Shown here piece after piece: positions 35,912-44,726 of a stretch of DNA of 64,000 nucleotides. The notes under the pieces were generated by a model. It saw only the letters and a program-made list of their open reading frames with translations, was not told the DNA's origin and made no database searches. Both the position numbers and the translations under genes were made by a program. Every line of letters starts with the position of its first letter. Position 1 is the first letter of the stretch. This DNA comes from Acidovorax delafieldii (GTDB taxonomy: Bacteria > Pseudomonadota > Gammaproteobacteria > Burkholderiales > Burkholderiaceae_C), in the NCBI RefSeq assembly GCF_007993815.1, contig NZ_VJWE01000016.1:310001-374000 (forward strand), given 5' to 3'.

Positions 35912-36697
35912 ATGGCGGCTGACAACCCAACCTATGCGCTCGAACTGCGCGACTTGCGCAAGAGCTTTGGCAAGACCGAGATCATCCGCGGCGCCAACCT
36001 GGCCGTCGCGCCCGGTGAGCGCGTGGCCATCATCGGCCCCAACGGTGCGGGCAAGTCCACGCTGTTCAATCTGATCAGCGGGCGCTTTGCGCCCACCAGC
36101 GGCGATGTGATCCTGAATGGCCATCGCATCAACGGCATGGCACCGTACGAGATCAACCGGCGCGGGCTCTCGCGCAGCTTCCAGATCACCAACATCTTCC
36201 CCAAGCTGTCGGTGTTCGAAAACCTGCGGTGCGGCGTGCTGTGGAGCATGGGCTACAAGTACACGTTCCTGCGCTTCCTGTCGAACCTGCACGATGCCAA
36301 CGAGCGCGCCAAGCAGCTCATGGAAATGATCAAGCTCGACAAGAAGCGCGACACGCTGGCGATGAACCTGACCTACGCTGAGCAGCGTGCGCTGGAGATT
36401 GGCATCACCATCGCGGGCGGTGCCAACGTCATCCTGCTGGACGAACCTACGGCCGGCATGAGCAAGACCGAGACCTCACGCTTCATCCACCTCATCAAGG
36501 AAGTGACCGAAGGCCGCACGCTGCTGACGGTGGAGCACGACATGGGCGTGGTGTTCGGCCTGGCCGACAAGATCGCTGTGGTGGTGTATGGCGAGGTGAT
36601 TGCCTTTGACACGCCCGACAAGGTGCGCGCCAACCAGCGCGTGCAAGAGGCCTATCTGGGCTCGGTCGTTGCGGACGAGCAAGGGGCGGGACACTGA
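35912..36697 (+). CDS. livG: Branched-chain-type ABC transporter ATP-binding protein LivG, atypical signature
   Basis: A 261-residue ABC ATPase. Walker A GPNGAGKST (about 43-51), Walker B VILLDEPTAGM and H-loop LTVEHDMGVV are intact. The signature region reads LTYAEQRALE (Thr154, Tyr155, Ala156), where LivG proteins usually have LSYGEQR; the central Gly is Ala. It starts 2 bases after the livM stop. Confidence 0.93.
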   Translation: MAADNPTYALELRDLRKSFGKTEIIRGANLAVAPGERVAIIGPNGAGKSTLFNLISGRFAPTSGDVILNGHRINGMAPYEINRRGLSRSFQITNIFPKLSVFENLRCGVLWSMGYKYTFLRFLSNLHDANERAKQLMEMIKLDKKRDTLAMNLTYAEQRALEIGITIAGGANVILLDEPTAGMSKTETSRFIHLIKEVTEGRTLLTVEHDMGVVFGLADKIAVVVYGEVIAFDTPDKVRANQRVQEAYLGSVVADEQGAGH

Positions 36698-36698
36698 C

Positions 36699-37394
36699 AT
36701 GCTGAAAATCGAAAATCTCCACGCCTATTACGGCAAGAGCCATGTGCTGCATGGCGTGACCTTCGACGTACAACCCGGTGAAATCGTGGCCCTGCTGGGG
36801 CGCAACGGTTCGGGCCGCTCCACCACCGCGAAGGCCATCATGGGTCTGGTGGACTGGGAGGGCACACTCAACTGGAAGGGGCAGGACCTCAATGGCAGGA
36901 AGGCCTACGAGATCGCCCACCTGGGGGTGGGTTATGTGCCCGAAAGCCGCGATGTGTTCCCCAACCTCACCGTGCACCAGAACCTGATGCTCGGCCAAAA
37001 GGGCAGTGGCAAGAACAGCCGCTGGTCGTTTGACGACATGTACGAGATGTTCCCCCGACTCAAGGAGCGCCAGCACACCGAGGCGGGCGTGATGTCGGGC
37101 GGCGAGCAGCAGATGCTGACCCTGTGCCGCACGCTCATGGGTGACCCGGACCTCATCATCATCGACGAGCCCACCGAGGGTCTGGCACCCAAGATCGTCG
37201 AGCTGGTGGGGCAGTACCTGCAGACCATCAAGTCGCGCGGCATCTCGGTGCTGTTGATCGAGCAGAAGCTGACCATTGCCATGAAGATCTCGGACCGCGC
37301 GCTGGTCATGGGGCATGGCTCGATCGTGTTCCAGGGCACACCGGACAGCCTGCGGGCCGACAACTACATCCGCAAGGAATGGCTTGAAGTCTGA
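36699..37394 (+). CDS. livF: Branched-chain-type ABC transporter ATP-binding protein LivF, Walker A Lys to Arg
   Basis: A 231-residue ABC ATPase. Walker A reads GRNGSGRSTT: the phosphate-binding Lys is Arg40. The signature MSGGEQQML is canonical, Walker B LIIIDEPTEGL is intact, and the H-loop position has Gln (LLIEQKLT), as in other LivF proteins. ATG 36699 lies one base after the livG stop and gives MLKIENLHAYYGKSHVLHG. In the LivG-LivF dimer, the site made from this Walker A and the LivG signature would be degenerate, while the other site looks normal. Confidence 0.93.
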   Translation: MLKIENLHAYYGKSHVLHGVTFDVQPGEIVALLGRNGSGRSTTAKAIMGLVDWEGTLNWKGQDLNGRKAYEIAHLGVGYVPESRDVFPNLTVHQNLMLGQKGSGKNSRWSFDDMYEMFPRLKERQHTEAGVMSGGEQQMLTLCRTLMGDPDLIIIDEPTEGLAPKIVELVGQYLQTIKSRGISVLLIEQKLTIAMKISDRALVMGHGSIVFQGTPDSLRADNYIRKEWLEV

Positions 37395-37420
37395 CGATTT
37401 CTGAAAAACCATGGCCAAAA

Positions 37421-37454
37421 GAGGCGCCCGATAGCTGAAGGCGCCTCTTTTTTT
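37421..37454 (+). terminator. Intrinsic terminator after the transport operon
   Basis: GAGGCGCC pairs with GGCGCCTC around an 11-base loop and is followed by seven T residues, 26 bases after the livF stop. Confidence 0.93.
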
Positions 37455-37537
37455 GCTCTACCAAATGTTGCACTGCAAGCCCCCTTGTCCCGCCCGGGAC
37501 AAATTGACACGCCAAATGGGTTTGAAGTCTCTACAAT

Positions 37538-37560
37538 AAAAACGCACGATCGTTCTTTTT
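37538..37560. promoter_or_regulatory. Extended palindrome upstream of the FadJ-like gene
   Basis: The core ACGATCGT (37546-37553) is perfect and is flanked by an A tract, then CGC on the left and TCT with a T tract on the right, giving an A(4)-x-G-x-core-x-C-x-T(4) symmetry. It lies 25 bases before the start of a beta-oxidation gene and just after TACAAT (37532-37537). It resembles TetR-type operators, such as those for fatty-acid genes in betaproteobacteria (inference). Confidence 0.45.
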
Positions 37561-37584
37561 CACTTTCCAAGGAACAACAGCACC

Positions 37585-39684
37585 ATGACCGCTGAATACA
37601 AAGTCCACGGCTCCGTTGCCGTGATCACCATGGCCAACCCTCCCGTCAACGGACTCGGTCTGGCGACCCGCCAGGGCATCGTGGACGGCCTTGGCCGTGC
37701 AAATGCCGATGCAGCGGTCACGTCCATCGTGATCACCGGTGCCGGTGGTGCGTTCTCTGGCGGCGCCGACATCAAGGAGTTCGGCACCGACAAGTCGCTG
37801 CAAGAACCCAACCTGCTGTCGGTGATTGCCGCCATTGAAAACTCGGCCAAGCCCGTTGTGGCTGCCATGCACAGCGTCGCCATGGGCGGCGGGCTGGAGC
37901 TGGCCCTGGGTTGCCACTATCGCATTGCAGCGCCTGGCTGCTCGATTGCACTGCCTGAAGTCAAGCTGGGCCTGATCCCCGGTGCAGGTGGCACGCAGCG
38001 CCTGCCACGCGTGATTGGTGTTGAAGCGGCGCTCAACCTCATCGTGAGCGGCGAGCCCGTCAAGAGTGAAATGATTGGCGCCGTGCCCGGCCAGAAGCTG
38101 TTTGACAAGATGGCCGCGTCGGCCGAGTCGCTGGCGGCAGAAGCCCTGGCATTCGCGCAAAGCGTGGCCGATGCCCGCCCGCTGCCCCTGGTGCGCAACT
38201 TCCCCTGTAAGCACCCCGAAGGCGACGCGTACTTCCAGTTCGCGCGCAACATGGTCAAGGGCATGGCCAAGAACTTCCCCGCACCCGCCAAGTGCGTGGA
38301 CGCTGTTGAAGCCGCCACCAAGAAGAAGTTCGCCGAAGGCATGCTGGTCGAGCGCGAGATCTTCATCAACCTGATGTGGACGCCCGAGTCGCGCGCACTG
38401 CGCCACCTGTTCATGGCCGAGCGTGCGGCGAGCAAGATCCCTGATGTGGCCTCTGACACCCCCAAGCGCGACATCAAGCTGGTGGGCGTGATTGGCGCGG
38501 GCACCATGGGCGGCGGCATTTCCATGAACTTCCTGAACGCAGGCATCCCCGTCAAGATCCTGGAGATGAAGCAGGAAGCCCTGGACCGTGGCGTGGCCAC
38601 GATCAAGAAGAACTACGAAGCCCAGGTCAAGAAGGGCAAGCTCAAGCAGGACAAGTACGAGCAGCGCATGGCCCTGCTGAGCACCACGCTGAGCTACGAC
38701 GATCTCAAGGACTGCGACCTCATCATCGAAGCCGTGTTTGAAGAGATGGGCGTCAAGGAAGCCGTGTTCAAGCAACTCGACGCTGTGGCCAAGCCCGGCG
38801 CCATCCTGGCCTCCAACACCTCCACGCTTGACGTGGACAAGATCGCAGCGTTTACCAAGCGTCCGCAGGACGTGGTGGGCATGCACTTCTTCAGCCCTGC
38901 CAACGTGATGAAGCTGCTGGAAGTGGTGCGTGGCAAGGAGACCGCCAAGGATGTGCTGGCCACCGTGATGGCCATCGGCAAGAAGATCAAGAAGACTTCC
39001 GTGGTCTCGGGCGTGTGCGATGGTTTCATCGGCAACCGCATGATCGAGCAGTACAGCCGCCAGGCTGGCTTCCTGCTGGACGAAGGCTGCACTCCCCAGC
39101 AGGTGGACAAGGCCATCGAAAAGTTTGGCTTTGCCATGGGCCCGTTCCGCATGGGCGACCTGGCGGGCAACGACATTGGCTGGGCCATCCGCAAGCGCCG
39201 CTCCGTCGAGCGCGCCGACATGAAGTACAGCCGCACGGCCGACAAGCTGTGTGAACTGGGCCGCTTCGGCCAGAAGACCGGCGCAGGCTGGTACGACTAC
39301 CAGGCCGGCAAGCGCGACGCGATCCCGAGCGACCTGGTCAACAAGATGATCGAAGACCACCGCAAGGAGCTGGGCATCACGCCGCGCAAGATTTCGGACG
39401 AAGAAATCGTGCAGCGCCTTGTGTTCGCACTGGTCAACGAAGGCGCGCACATCCTGGAAGACGGCATTGCCAGCAAGTCCGGCGACATCGACATGGTGTA
39501 CCTGACCGGCTACGGCTTCCCCATCCACCGTGGCGGCCCCATGCACTACGCCAGCGAAGTGGGTCTGTTCAACGTGGTGCAGGCCATGGACCGTTTTGCC
39601 AAGAACCCGCTGGATGACGCAGCGTTCTGGAAGCCCGCTCCGCTGCTGGCCAAGCTGGCCGCCGAAGGCAAGGCCTTCCAGTAA
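37585..39684 (+). CDS. Bifunctional enoyl-CoA hydratase / 3-hydroxyacyl-CoA dehydrogenase
   Basis: A 699-residue FadB/FadJ-like beta-oxidation enzyme. The crotonase domain (about 1-190) has GAGGAFSGGADIKEF and MGGGLELALGCHYRIA. The NAD-binding part begins with GVIGAGTMGGGI at residues 301-312 and continues with SNTSTLDVDKIA and GMHFFSPANVMKLLEVVRG, where the catalytic His lies. The C-terminal 3HCDH domains run to the end (GYGFPIHRGGPMHYA). It hydrates trans-2-enoyl-CoA and oxidises the 3-hydroxyacyl-CoA. A thiolase gene follows 40 bases later. It is about 15 residues shorter than E. coli FadJ or FadB. Confidence 0.95.
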   Translation: MTAEYKVHGSVAVITMANPPVNGLGLATRQGIVDGLGRANADAAVTSIVITGAGGAFSGGADIKEFGTDKSLQEPNLLSVIAAIENSAKPVVAAMHSVAMGGGLELALGCHYRIAAPGCSIALPEVKLGLIPGAGGTQRLPRVIGVEAALNLIVSGEPVKSEMIGAVPGQKLFDKMAASAESLAAEALAFAQSVADARPLPLVRNFPCKHPEGDAYFQFARNMVKGMAKNFPAPAKCVDAVEAATKKKFAEGMLVEREIFINLMWTPESRALRHLFMAERAASKIPDVASDTPKRDIKLVGVIGAGTMGGGISMNFLNAGIPVKILEMKQEALDRGVATIKKNYEAQVKKGKLKQDKYEQRMALLSTTLSYDDLKDCDLIIEAVFEEMGVKEAVFKQLDAVAKPGAILASNTSTLDVDKIAAFTKRPQDVVGMHFFSPANVMKLLEVVRGKETAKDVLATVMAIGKKIKKTSVVSGVCDGFIGNRMIEQYSRQAGFLLDEGCTPQQVDKAIEKFGFAMGPFRMGDLAGNDIGWAIRKRRSVERADMKYSRTADKLCELGRFGQKTGAGWYDYQAGKRDAIPSDLVNKMIEDHRKELGITPRKISDEEIVQRLVFALVNEGAHILEDGIASKSGDIDMVYLTGYGFPIHRGGPMHYASEVGLFNVVQAMDRFAKNPLDDAAFWKPAPLLAKLAAEGKAFQ

Positions 39685-39724
39685 ATAGCCGCGTGCACCC
39701 ATCTACAGAATCAAAGGAATTCAC

Positions 39725-40900
39725 ATGACCTCCGCAGTGATTGTTTCCACCGCCCGCACGCCGCTCGCCAAGAGCTGGAAGGGTTCGTTCAACATGACGC
39801 ATGGCGCCACCCTGGGCGGCCATGCCGTGCAGCACGCCGTGTTGCGCGCCGGCATTGATGGCGCTGACGTGGACGACGTCATCATGGGTTGCGCCACGCC
39901 TGAAGGCGCCACCGGCAGCAACATCGCGCGCCAGATCGCCTTGAAGGCCGGTCTGCCCATCACCGCTTCCGGCGTCACGGTCAACCGCTTTTGCTCTTCG
40001 GGCCTGCAGACCATTGCCATGGCCGCCCAGCGCATCATCGCAGGCGAAGCCGATGTGTTCGTGGCCGGTGGTGTTGAAAGCATCTCCTGCGTGCAGCAGG
40101 AGATGAACCTGCACATGATCCAGGACCTGGCTCTGGCCAAGCAAAAGCCCGAGATTTACTGGAGCATGCTGCAGACCGCCGAGCAGGTGGCCAAGCGCTA
40201 CAACATCGGCCGCGAAGCCATGGACGAGTACGGTGCAGGCAGCCAGCAAAAGGCCTGTGCCGCTCAGGCCAACGGCTTGTTCGATGCAGAAATCGCCCCC
40301 ATCACCGTGACTGCCGGTGTGGCTGACAAGACGCTGGGCCTGATCACCAAGCAAGTGACGGTGAGCCGCGACGAAGGCACACGCGAAGGCACGACGGTGG
40401 AGGCCATCAGTGGCCTGCGGTCGGCACTGCCCGGTGGCCTGATCTCGGCCGGCAATGCCAGCCAGTTCTCTGATGGCGCCGGTGCCTGCGTGATCACCAG
40501 CGAAGAGTACGCCAGCAAGAAGGGCCTCAAGCCCCTGGGCCGTTTCCTCGGCTTTGCAGTGGCCGGTTGCGAGCCTGACGAAATGGGCATCGGCCCCGTG
40601 TTTGCCGTGCCCAAGGTGCTGAAGAAGCTGGGCCTCACGGTGCAGGACATCGACCTGTGGGAGCTGAACGAAGCCTTTGCCGTGCAGGTGCTGTACTGCC
40701 GCGACAAGCTGGGCATCCCGGCGGACCGTCTGAACGTGAACGGCGGCGCCATCGCTCTGGGCCACCCCTACGGTGTGTCGGGCCAGCGCCTCACGGGCCA
40801 CGCCCTCATCGAAGGCAAGCGCCGTGGCGCCAAGAAGGTGTGCGTGACGATGTGCATTGGCGGCGGCATGGGCGCTGCGGGCATTTTCGAGGTGCTGTAA
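39725..40900 (+). CDS. Acetyl-CoA C-acyltransferase (thiolase)
   Basis: A 391-residue thiolase that cleaves 3-ketoacyl-CoA, the last step of beta-oxidation. The nucleophile Cys90 is in [12 protein letters not shown], His347 in [16 protein letters not shown], and Cys377 in [25 protein letters not shown] precedes the ATG. It pairs with the upstream bifunctional protein. Chain-length preference cannot be read from the sequence. Confidence 0.96.
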   Translation: MTSAVIVSTARTPLAKSWKGSFNMTHGATLGGHAVQHAVLRAGIDGADVDDVIMGCATPEGATGSNIARQIALKAGLPITASGVTVNRFCSSGLQTIAMAAQRIIAGEADVFVAGGVESISCVQQEMNLHMIQDLALAKQKPEIYWSMLQTAEQVAKRYNIGREAMDEYGAGSQQKACAAQANGLFDAEIAPITVTAGVADKTLGLITKQVTVSRDEGTREGTTVEAISGLRSALPGGLISAGNASQFSDGAGACVITSEEYASKKGLKPLGRFLGFAVAGCEPDEMGIGPVFAVPKVLKKLGLTVQDIDLWELNEAFAVQVLYCRDKLGIPADRLNVNGGAIALGHPYGVSGQRLTGHALIEGKRRGAKKVCVTMCIGGGMGAAGIFEVL

Positions 40901-40903
40901 GCC

Positions 40904-41404
40904 ATGTCCGGGCAGGCCTCGTCGCCACCGCGCACCGACATCCCCGATGTCGTGGTGTCGCCCGAGGTCTTCCTGGCCATGGGGCGTGAGGTACTGGCAT
41001 CGCAGCCGTTCAGCATCCTGGTGGGGGCGCGGCTGCATGCCTTGTCCCCTGGGCACTGCGAGCTGCACCTGCCCATCACGCCCCAGTTGCTGCAACAGCA
41101 TGGTTTTGTGCACGGGGGCGTGCTGAGCTATGTGGCCGACAACGCCCTGACCTACGCGGGAGGCACCGCGATGCGGGTGCCCGTGGTCACCTCCGAGTTC
41201 AAGATCAACTACCTGCGCCCTGCGGTGGGCGAACTGCTCATCGCCCGTGCGCAGGCGGTGCACCATGGCCGCGCGCAGGCGGTGTGCCGCTGCGATGTGT
41301 TGGTGGTGCAGGCAGGCACCGAAAAGCTGTGCGCCGTGGCGCAAGGCACCATTGCCGCACTGCCACCGCGCGAAGACGCGGCACCGTCGCCCGCTGGCGC
41401 CTGA
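40904..41404 (+). CDS. PaaI-family hot-dog thioesterase
   Basis: A 166-residue hot-dog-fold protein. The family motif HGFVHGGVLSYVADNALTYAG, with HGG and the downstream Asp, sits near residues 66-86. Such enzymes hydrolyse aryl- or acyl-CoA thioesters and often clear dead-end CoA esters. The gene starts 3 bases after the thiolase stop. Confidence 0.88.
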   Translation: MSGQASSPPRTDIPDVVVSPEVFLAMGREVLASQPFSILVGARLHALSPGHCELHLPITPQLLQQHGFVHGGVLSYVADNALTYAGGTAMRVPVVTSEFKINYLRPAVGELLIARAQAVHHGRAQAVCRCDVLVVQAGTEKLCAVAQGTIAALPPREDAAPSPAGA

Positions 41405-41449
41405 TGGTGGCAAGGGATGGGAGCATGTTCCTCCTCACTCCTGCGCCGT

Positions 41450-41512
41450 TTACTCCTTATTTGATAGCTGCTGGCGCATGATTTATCTGCGCCTGGGGCT
41501 GTTTTAACCCTG
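41450..41512 (-). repeat. Dispersed repeat family 1, copy C
   Basis: Read on the minus strand: TTAAAACAGCCCCAGGCGC, AGATAAATCATGCGCCAGC, AGCTATCAAATAAGG and AGTAAA. GCGCA/TGCGC can pair. It fills the gap before the acyl-CoA dehydrogenase gene and ends 8 bases from its start. Confidence 0.7.
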
Positions 41513-41519
41513 AAATGCC

Positions 41520-43388
41520 ATGAGCCTACGTCCCACCGTCGATTTCCTGCTCTACCAGTGGCTGAACGCCGAGAAGCTGCAAGCCCGCGAGCGCTTTGCA
41601 GACCACTCCCGCGAAACCTTCGATGCCGTGCTCGACACCTCCGAGCGCATCGCCCGCGAGAAGTACGCCCCCTTCAACCGCGTGGTGGACACCGAAGAAC
41701 CCCGCACCGAGACCGAGCCCGACGGCACGCTGCGCGTGGTGCTGCCGCAAGCCACCTACGAAGCACGGCGCGCCTACGCCGAGTCGGGTCTGCTGAGCGC
41801 CGCGCAGGACTACGACATTGGCGGCATGCAACTGCCCTACACGGTGGAGGCTGCGGCCAACAGCTTTTTCGCGGCCGCCTCGATCAGCATTGGGTCCAAC
41901 CTGCTGACCTCGGGCAACGCCAACCTGCTCATGGTGCATGGCACCGATCTGCAAAAGCAGGTGTTTGCGCTCAATGAATTCAACGGCCGCTGGTCGGGCA
42001 CCATGTGCCTGTCGGAGCCACAGGCGGGCTCGTCCCTGTCCGACGTGGCCACACGCGCCGTGCCGGATGGCGAGGGCTTTGAGAGCGACCCGCTCGGCCC
42101 CCGCTACCGCCTCAAGGGCAACAAGATGTGGATCAGCTCGGGCGACCATGAGCTGACCGAAAACATCGTGCACCTGGTGCTGGCCAAGATTCCGGGGCCA
42201 GACGGCAAGCTGGTGCCCGGCACCAAGGGCATCTCGCTGTTCATCGTGCCCAAGAAGCTGGTGGACACCAACGGCCAGCTGACCGGCGTGCGCAACGACG
42301 TGGCGCTGGCGGGCCTGAACCACAAGCTGGGCTGGCGCGGCACCACCAACACGCTGCTGAACTTTGGCGAGGGCAAGTACCCCGTGGATGGCCAGGCAGG
42401 CGCGGTGGGTTACCTGGTCGGCCAGCCCAGCAAGGGCCTGCACTGCATGTTCCACATGATGAACGAGGCGCGCATTGGCATCGGCATGGCCGCCACCATG
42501 CTGGGCCTGGCGGGCTATTACGCCAGCCTGGACTACGCCAAGAACCGCCCCCAGGGCCGCCCCGTGCAGGGCCCCAAGGACGGCGCGGCGGCCGTGGTGA
42601 AAGACGCCGCCCAGCCCCAGGTGCGCATCGTGGAGCACGCAGACGTCAAGCGCATGCTGCTGGCGCAAAAGTCGTATGGCGAGGGCGCGCTCGCGCTCAA
42701 CCTGTTCTGCGCGCGGCTGGTGGACGAGCAACACACGGGCGATGCCGCTGCGGCCGACGAAGCCCGCCTGCTGCTGGAGGTGCTGACCCCCATCGCCAAG
42801 AGCTGGCCCAGCGAATGGTGCCTGGAGGCCAACAGTCTGGCCATCCAGATCCACGGTGGCTACGGTTACACGCGCGACTTCCCGGTGGAGCAGTACTGGC
42901 GCGACAACCGCCTGAACATGATCCACGAAGGCACCCACGGCATCCAGGCCATGGACCTGCTGGGCCGCAAGGTGCTGATGGAAGGCGGCCGGGGCCTGCA
43001 ACTGCTGGCCGGGCGCATCAACGCCACCATCGAGCGCGCCATCCAGGTGCCCGCGCTGGCTGCCCACGCCAACGCGCTGGGCAAGGCGCTGCAGGACGTG
43101 GGCGCGGCCACCAAGGCCGCCTGGGCCACGGGCCAACCCGCTGATGCGCTGTCCAACGCAGTGCCCTACATGCAGGCCTTTGGCCACACGGTGCTGGCCT
43201 GGGTGTGGCTGGACGTGGCGCTGGCCACCCTGGCGGCCGATGCAGCCCTGGCGCAGCCCGCCAGCGTGGGCCGCATGGGCGCAATGCGCTTTTTCTTCCA
43301 TTACGAGCTGCCCAAGATCGGCGCCTGGCTTCAAGTGGTCAGCACGCGCGACGCGACCTGCGCCAGCTTTCCGGAAGAGGCGTTCTGA
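41520..43388 (+). CDS. Acyl-CoA dehydrogenase, long (DmdC-like) type
   Basis: A 622-residue flavoprotein. The N-terminal region resembles the AcylCoA_DH_N type (LLYQWLNAEKL). The FAD-binding middle segment has MCLSEPQAGSSLSDV and KMWISSGDHELT. IQIHGGYGYTRDFPVEQYWRD precedes the catalytic-base region IHEGTHGIQ with Glu470. A C-terminal domain of about 120 residues follows, as in 3-methylmercaptopropionyl-CoA dehydrogenases. It oxidises an acyl-CoA to the 2-enoyl-CoA; the true substrate could be a fatty acyl-CoA. No strong ribosome site is visible; the end of repeat copy C lies just upstream. Confidence 0.92.
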   Translation: MSLRPTVDFLLYQWLNAEKLQARERFADHSRETFDAVLDTSERIAREKYAPFNRVVDTEEPRTETEPDGTLRVVLPQATYEARRAYAESGLLSAAQDYDIGGMQLPYTVEAAANSFFAAASISIGSNLLTSGNANLLMVHGTDLQKQVFALNEFNGRWSGTMCLSEPQAGSSLSDVATRAVPDGEGFESDPLGPRYRLKGNKMWISSGDHELTENIVHLVLAKIPGPDGKLVPGTKGISLFIVPKKLVDTNGQLTGVRNDVALAGLNHKLGWRGTTNTLLNFGEGKYPVDGQAGAVGYLVGQPSKGLHCMFHMMNEARIGIGMAATMLGLAGYYASLDYAKNRPQGRPVQGPKDGAAAVVKDAAQPQVRIVEHADVKRMLLAQKSYGEGALALNLFCARLVDEQHTGDAAAADEARLLLEVLTPIAKSWPSEWCLEANSLAIQIHGGYGYTRDFPVEQYWRDNRLNMIHEGTHGIQAMDLLGRKVLMEGGRGLQLLAGRINATIERAIQVPALAAHANALGKALQDVGAATKAAWATGQPADALSNAVPYMQAFGHTVLAWVWLDVALATLAADAALAQPASVGRMGAMRFFFHYELPKIGAWLQVVSTRDATCASFPEEAF

Positions 43389-43597
43389 TGGCCGCTGCGC
43401 ACACCCTGCAGCGCTTGCACAAAATCATCTGGGCGCTGATCTACGGCGGCCTGCTCACGCTGGTGCTGGGCATTGCCACCGCCCGCACCGACACGGCCAC
43501 GGGCTGGGTGCTGATGGTGGGCGGGGGCGTGGTCGCTGCCGTGGGCGTGGTGCTGATCGCCGTGCGTGCGCGGCTCAAGGCCGACCCTCAGGGCTGA
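43388..43597 (+). CDS. Small membrane protein (69 aa), coupled to the acyl-CoA dehydrogenase
   Basis: The ATG shares a base with the dehydrogenase stop (TGATG), so translation is probably coupled. The protein has a basic start (HTLQRLHKI) and two hydrophobic helices at about 13-31 and 39-60, ending in a charged tail. I do not recognise a family. It may be an inner-membrane partner or an unrelated small gene. Confidence 0.6.
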   Translation: MAAAHTLQRLHKIIWALIYGGLLTLVLGIATARTDTATGWVLMVGGGVVAAVGVVLIAVRARLKADPQG

Positions 43598-43780
43598 CGC
43601 TGCGGCACCGCTGTAGCCACCTGGCCGGCCCACTGCGGAGCGGACGCGGCGGCGACACAATGCAGCCTTCTGGCGCCGCACAATGGCTGCCTGTATTCCA
43701 CCCCCTGGCTGGCGCATCCCAGCGCCGGGCTGTGGCCCGAGAACATCCATCGACTGGCAAAAATCCAAGGAGACATTCAC

Positions 43781-44572
43781 ATGACACGCACCATCCAACA
43801 ACTGTTTGACCTGACGGGCAAGACCGCCCTGGTGACCGGCGGCTCGCGCGGCCTGGGCCTGCAACTGGCCCACGCGCTGGGCGAGGCGGGCGCCAAGATC
43901 GTGCTCAGCTCGCGCAAGGCGTCTGACCTGGAGGAAGCCACGGCCGACCTGCAAGCCGCAGGCATCGACGCGCGCTGGATTGCCGCCGACTGCGCCAAGG
44001 AAGAGGACATCCGCCGCCTGGCCGACGAGACCTTGCAGCGCCTGGGCCATGTGGACATCCTGGTCAACAACGCAGGCGCGGCCTGGGGCTCTCCGGCTGA
44101 AGACCACCCCGTGGAGGCCTGGGACAAGGTGATGAACCTCAACGTGCGTGGGTACTTCATCCTGAGCCAGCACATCGCCAAGCACAGCATGATCGGCCGC
44201 CGCAGCGGCAGCATCATCAATGTGGCGTCCATCGCCGGCCTGGGCGGCAACCCCAAGGGCATGAACACCATTGCTTACAACACCTCCAAGGGCGCGGTGA
44301 TCAACTTCACACGGGCGCTGGCGGCCGAATGGGGGGCCTACAACATCCGTGTCAACGCGATCTGCCCGGGCTTCTTCCCGAGCAAGATGACGGTGGGCAC
44401 ACTCAAGGCCATGGGCGAAGAAGCGCTGGCTGCCCACGCCCCCCTGGGCCGCCTGGGCGATGATGAAGACCTGAAGGGCCTGTGCGCGCTGTATGCGTCG
44501 GATGCGGGCAAGCACATCACCGGCCAATGGCTGGCGGTGGACGGCGGCGTGAGCATTGTGACCGGAGGGTGA
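43781..44572 (+). CDS. SDR-family oxidoreductase
   Basis: A 263-residue classical short-chain dehydrogenase. The cofactor loop TGGSRGLG is at 19-26, NNAG in LVNNAGAAWG, the catalytic Ser in NVASIAGLGG, and Tyr166-Lys170 in YNTSK. The sequence ends with ITGQWLAVDGG, as in 3-oxoacyl-ACP reductase-like members. AAGGAGACATTCAC precedes the ATG. In this gene group it may reduce or oxidise a hydroxyacyl-CoA, but substrate and cofactor are not certain. Confidence 0.9.
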   Translation: MTRTIQQLFDLTGKTALVTGGSRGLGLQLAHALGEAGAKIVLSSRKASDLEEATADLQAAGIDARWIAADCAKEEDIRRLADETLQRLGHVDILVNNAGAAWGSPAEDHPVEAWDKVMNLNVRGYFILSQHIAKHSMIGRRSGSIINVASIAGLGGNPKGMNTIAYNTSKGAVINFTRALAAEWGAYNIRVNAICPGFFPSKMTVGTLKAMGEEALAAHAPLGRLGDDEDLKGLCALYASDAGKHITGQWLAVDGGVSIVTGG

Positions 44573-44576
44573 ACAT

Positions 44577-44690
44577 CCCCCTGAGCGGCTGCGCCGCTTC
44601 CCCCTTCTCTCGAATCGCTGAGCGATTCGGGAAGGGGGACGACGCAATCGCTGCGGGGCGGCCCTTGCTCTGCGTCCCTCGCCTGTGCCG
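44577..44690 (+). repeat. Palindromic intergenic repeat, family 2, copy 2
   Basis: CCCCCTGAGCGGCTGCGCCG leads into a hairpin: CCCCCTT (44600-44606) with AAGGGGG (44632-44638), and inside it CGAATCGC with GCGATTCG. Then GACGACGCAATCGCTGCGGG and CGGCCCTTGCTCTGCGTCC follow. It aligns with the element at 17840-17939 and lies between the SDR and thioesterase genes. Confidence 0.7.
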
Positions 44691-44726
44691 CGCCAGTTGC
44701 GACCTACATTTCCAAAGGAACAAACC

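Noticed and set aside
37504-37537. TTGACA followed by TACAAT upstream of the FadJ-like gene
   Set aside because: Both boxes look perfect or nearly so, but the spacer is 22 bases, too long for a normal sigma-70 promoter. They may belong to different elements.
44685-44726. GTG start for the second PaaI thioesterase
   Set aside because: The added residues are encoded at the edge of a repeat element and there is no ribosome site; TTG 44727 has AAAGGAA at good spacing.
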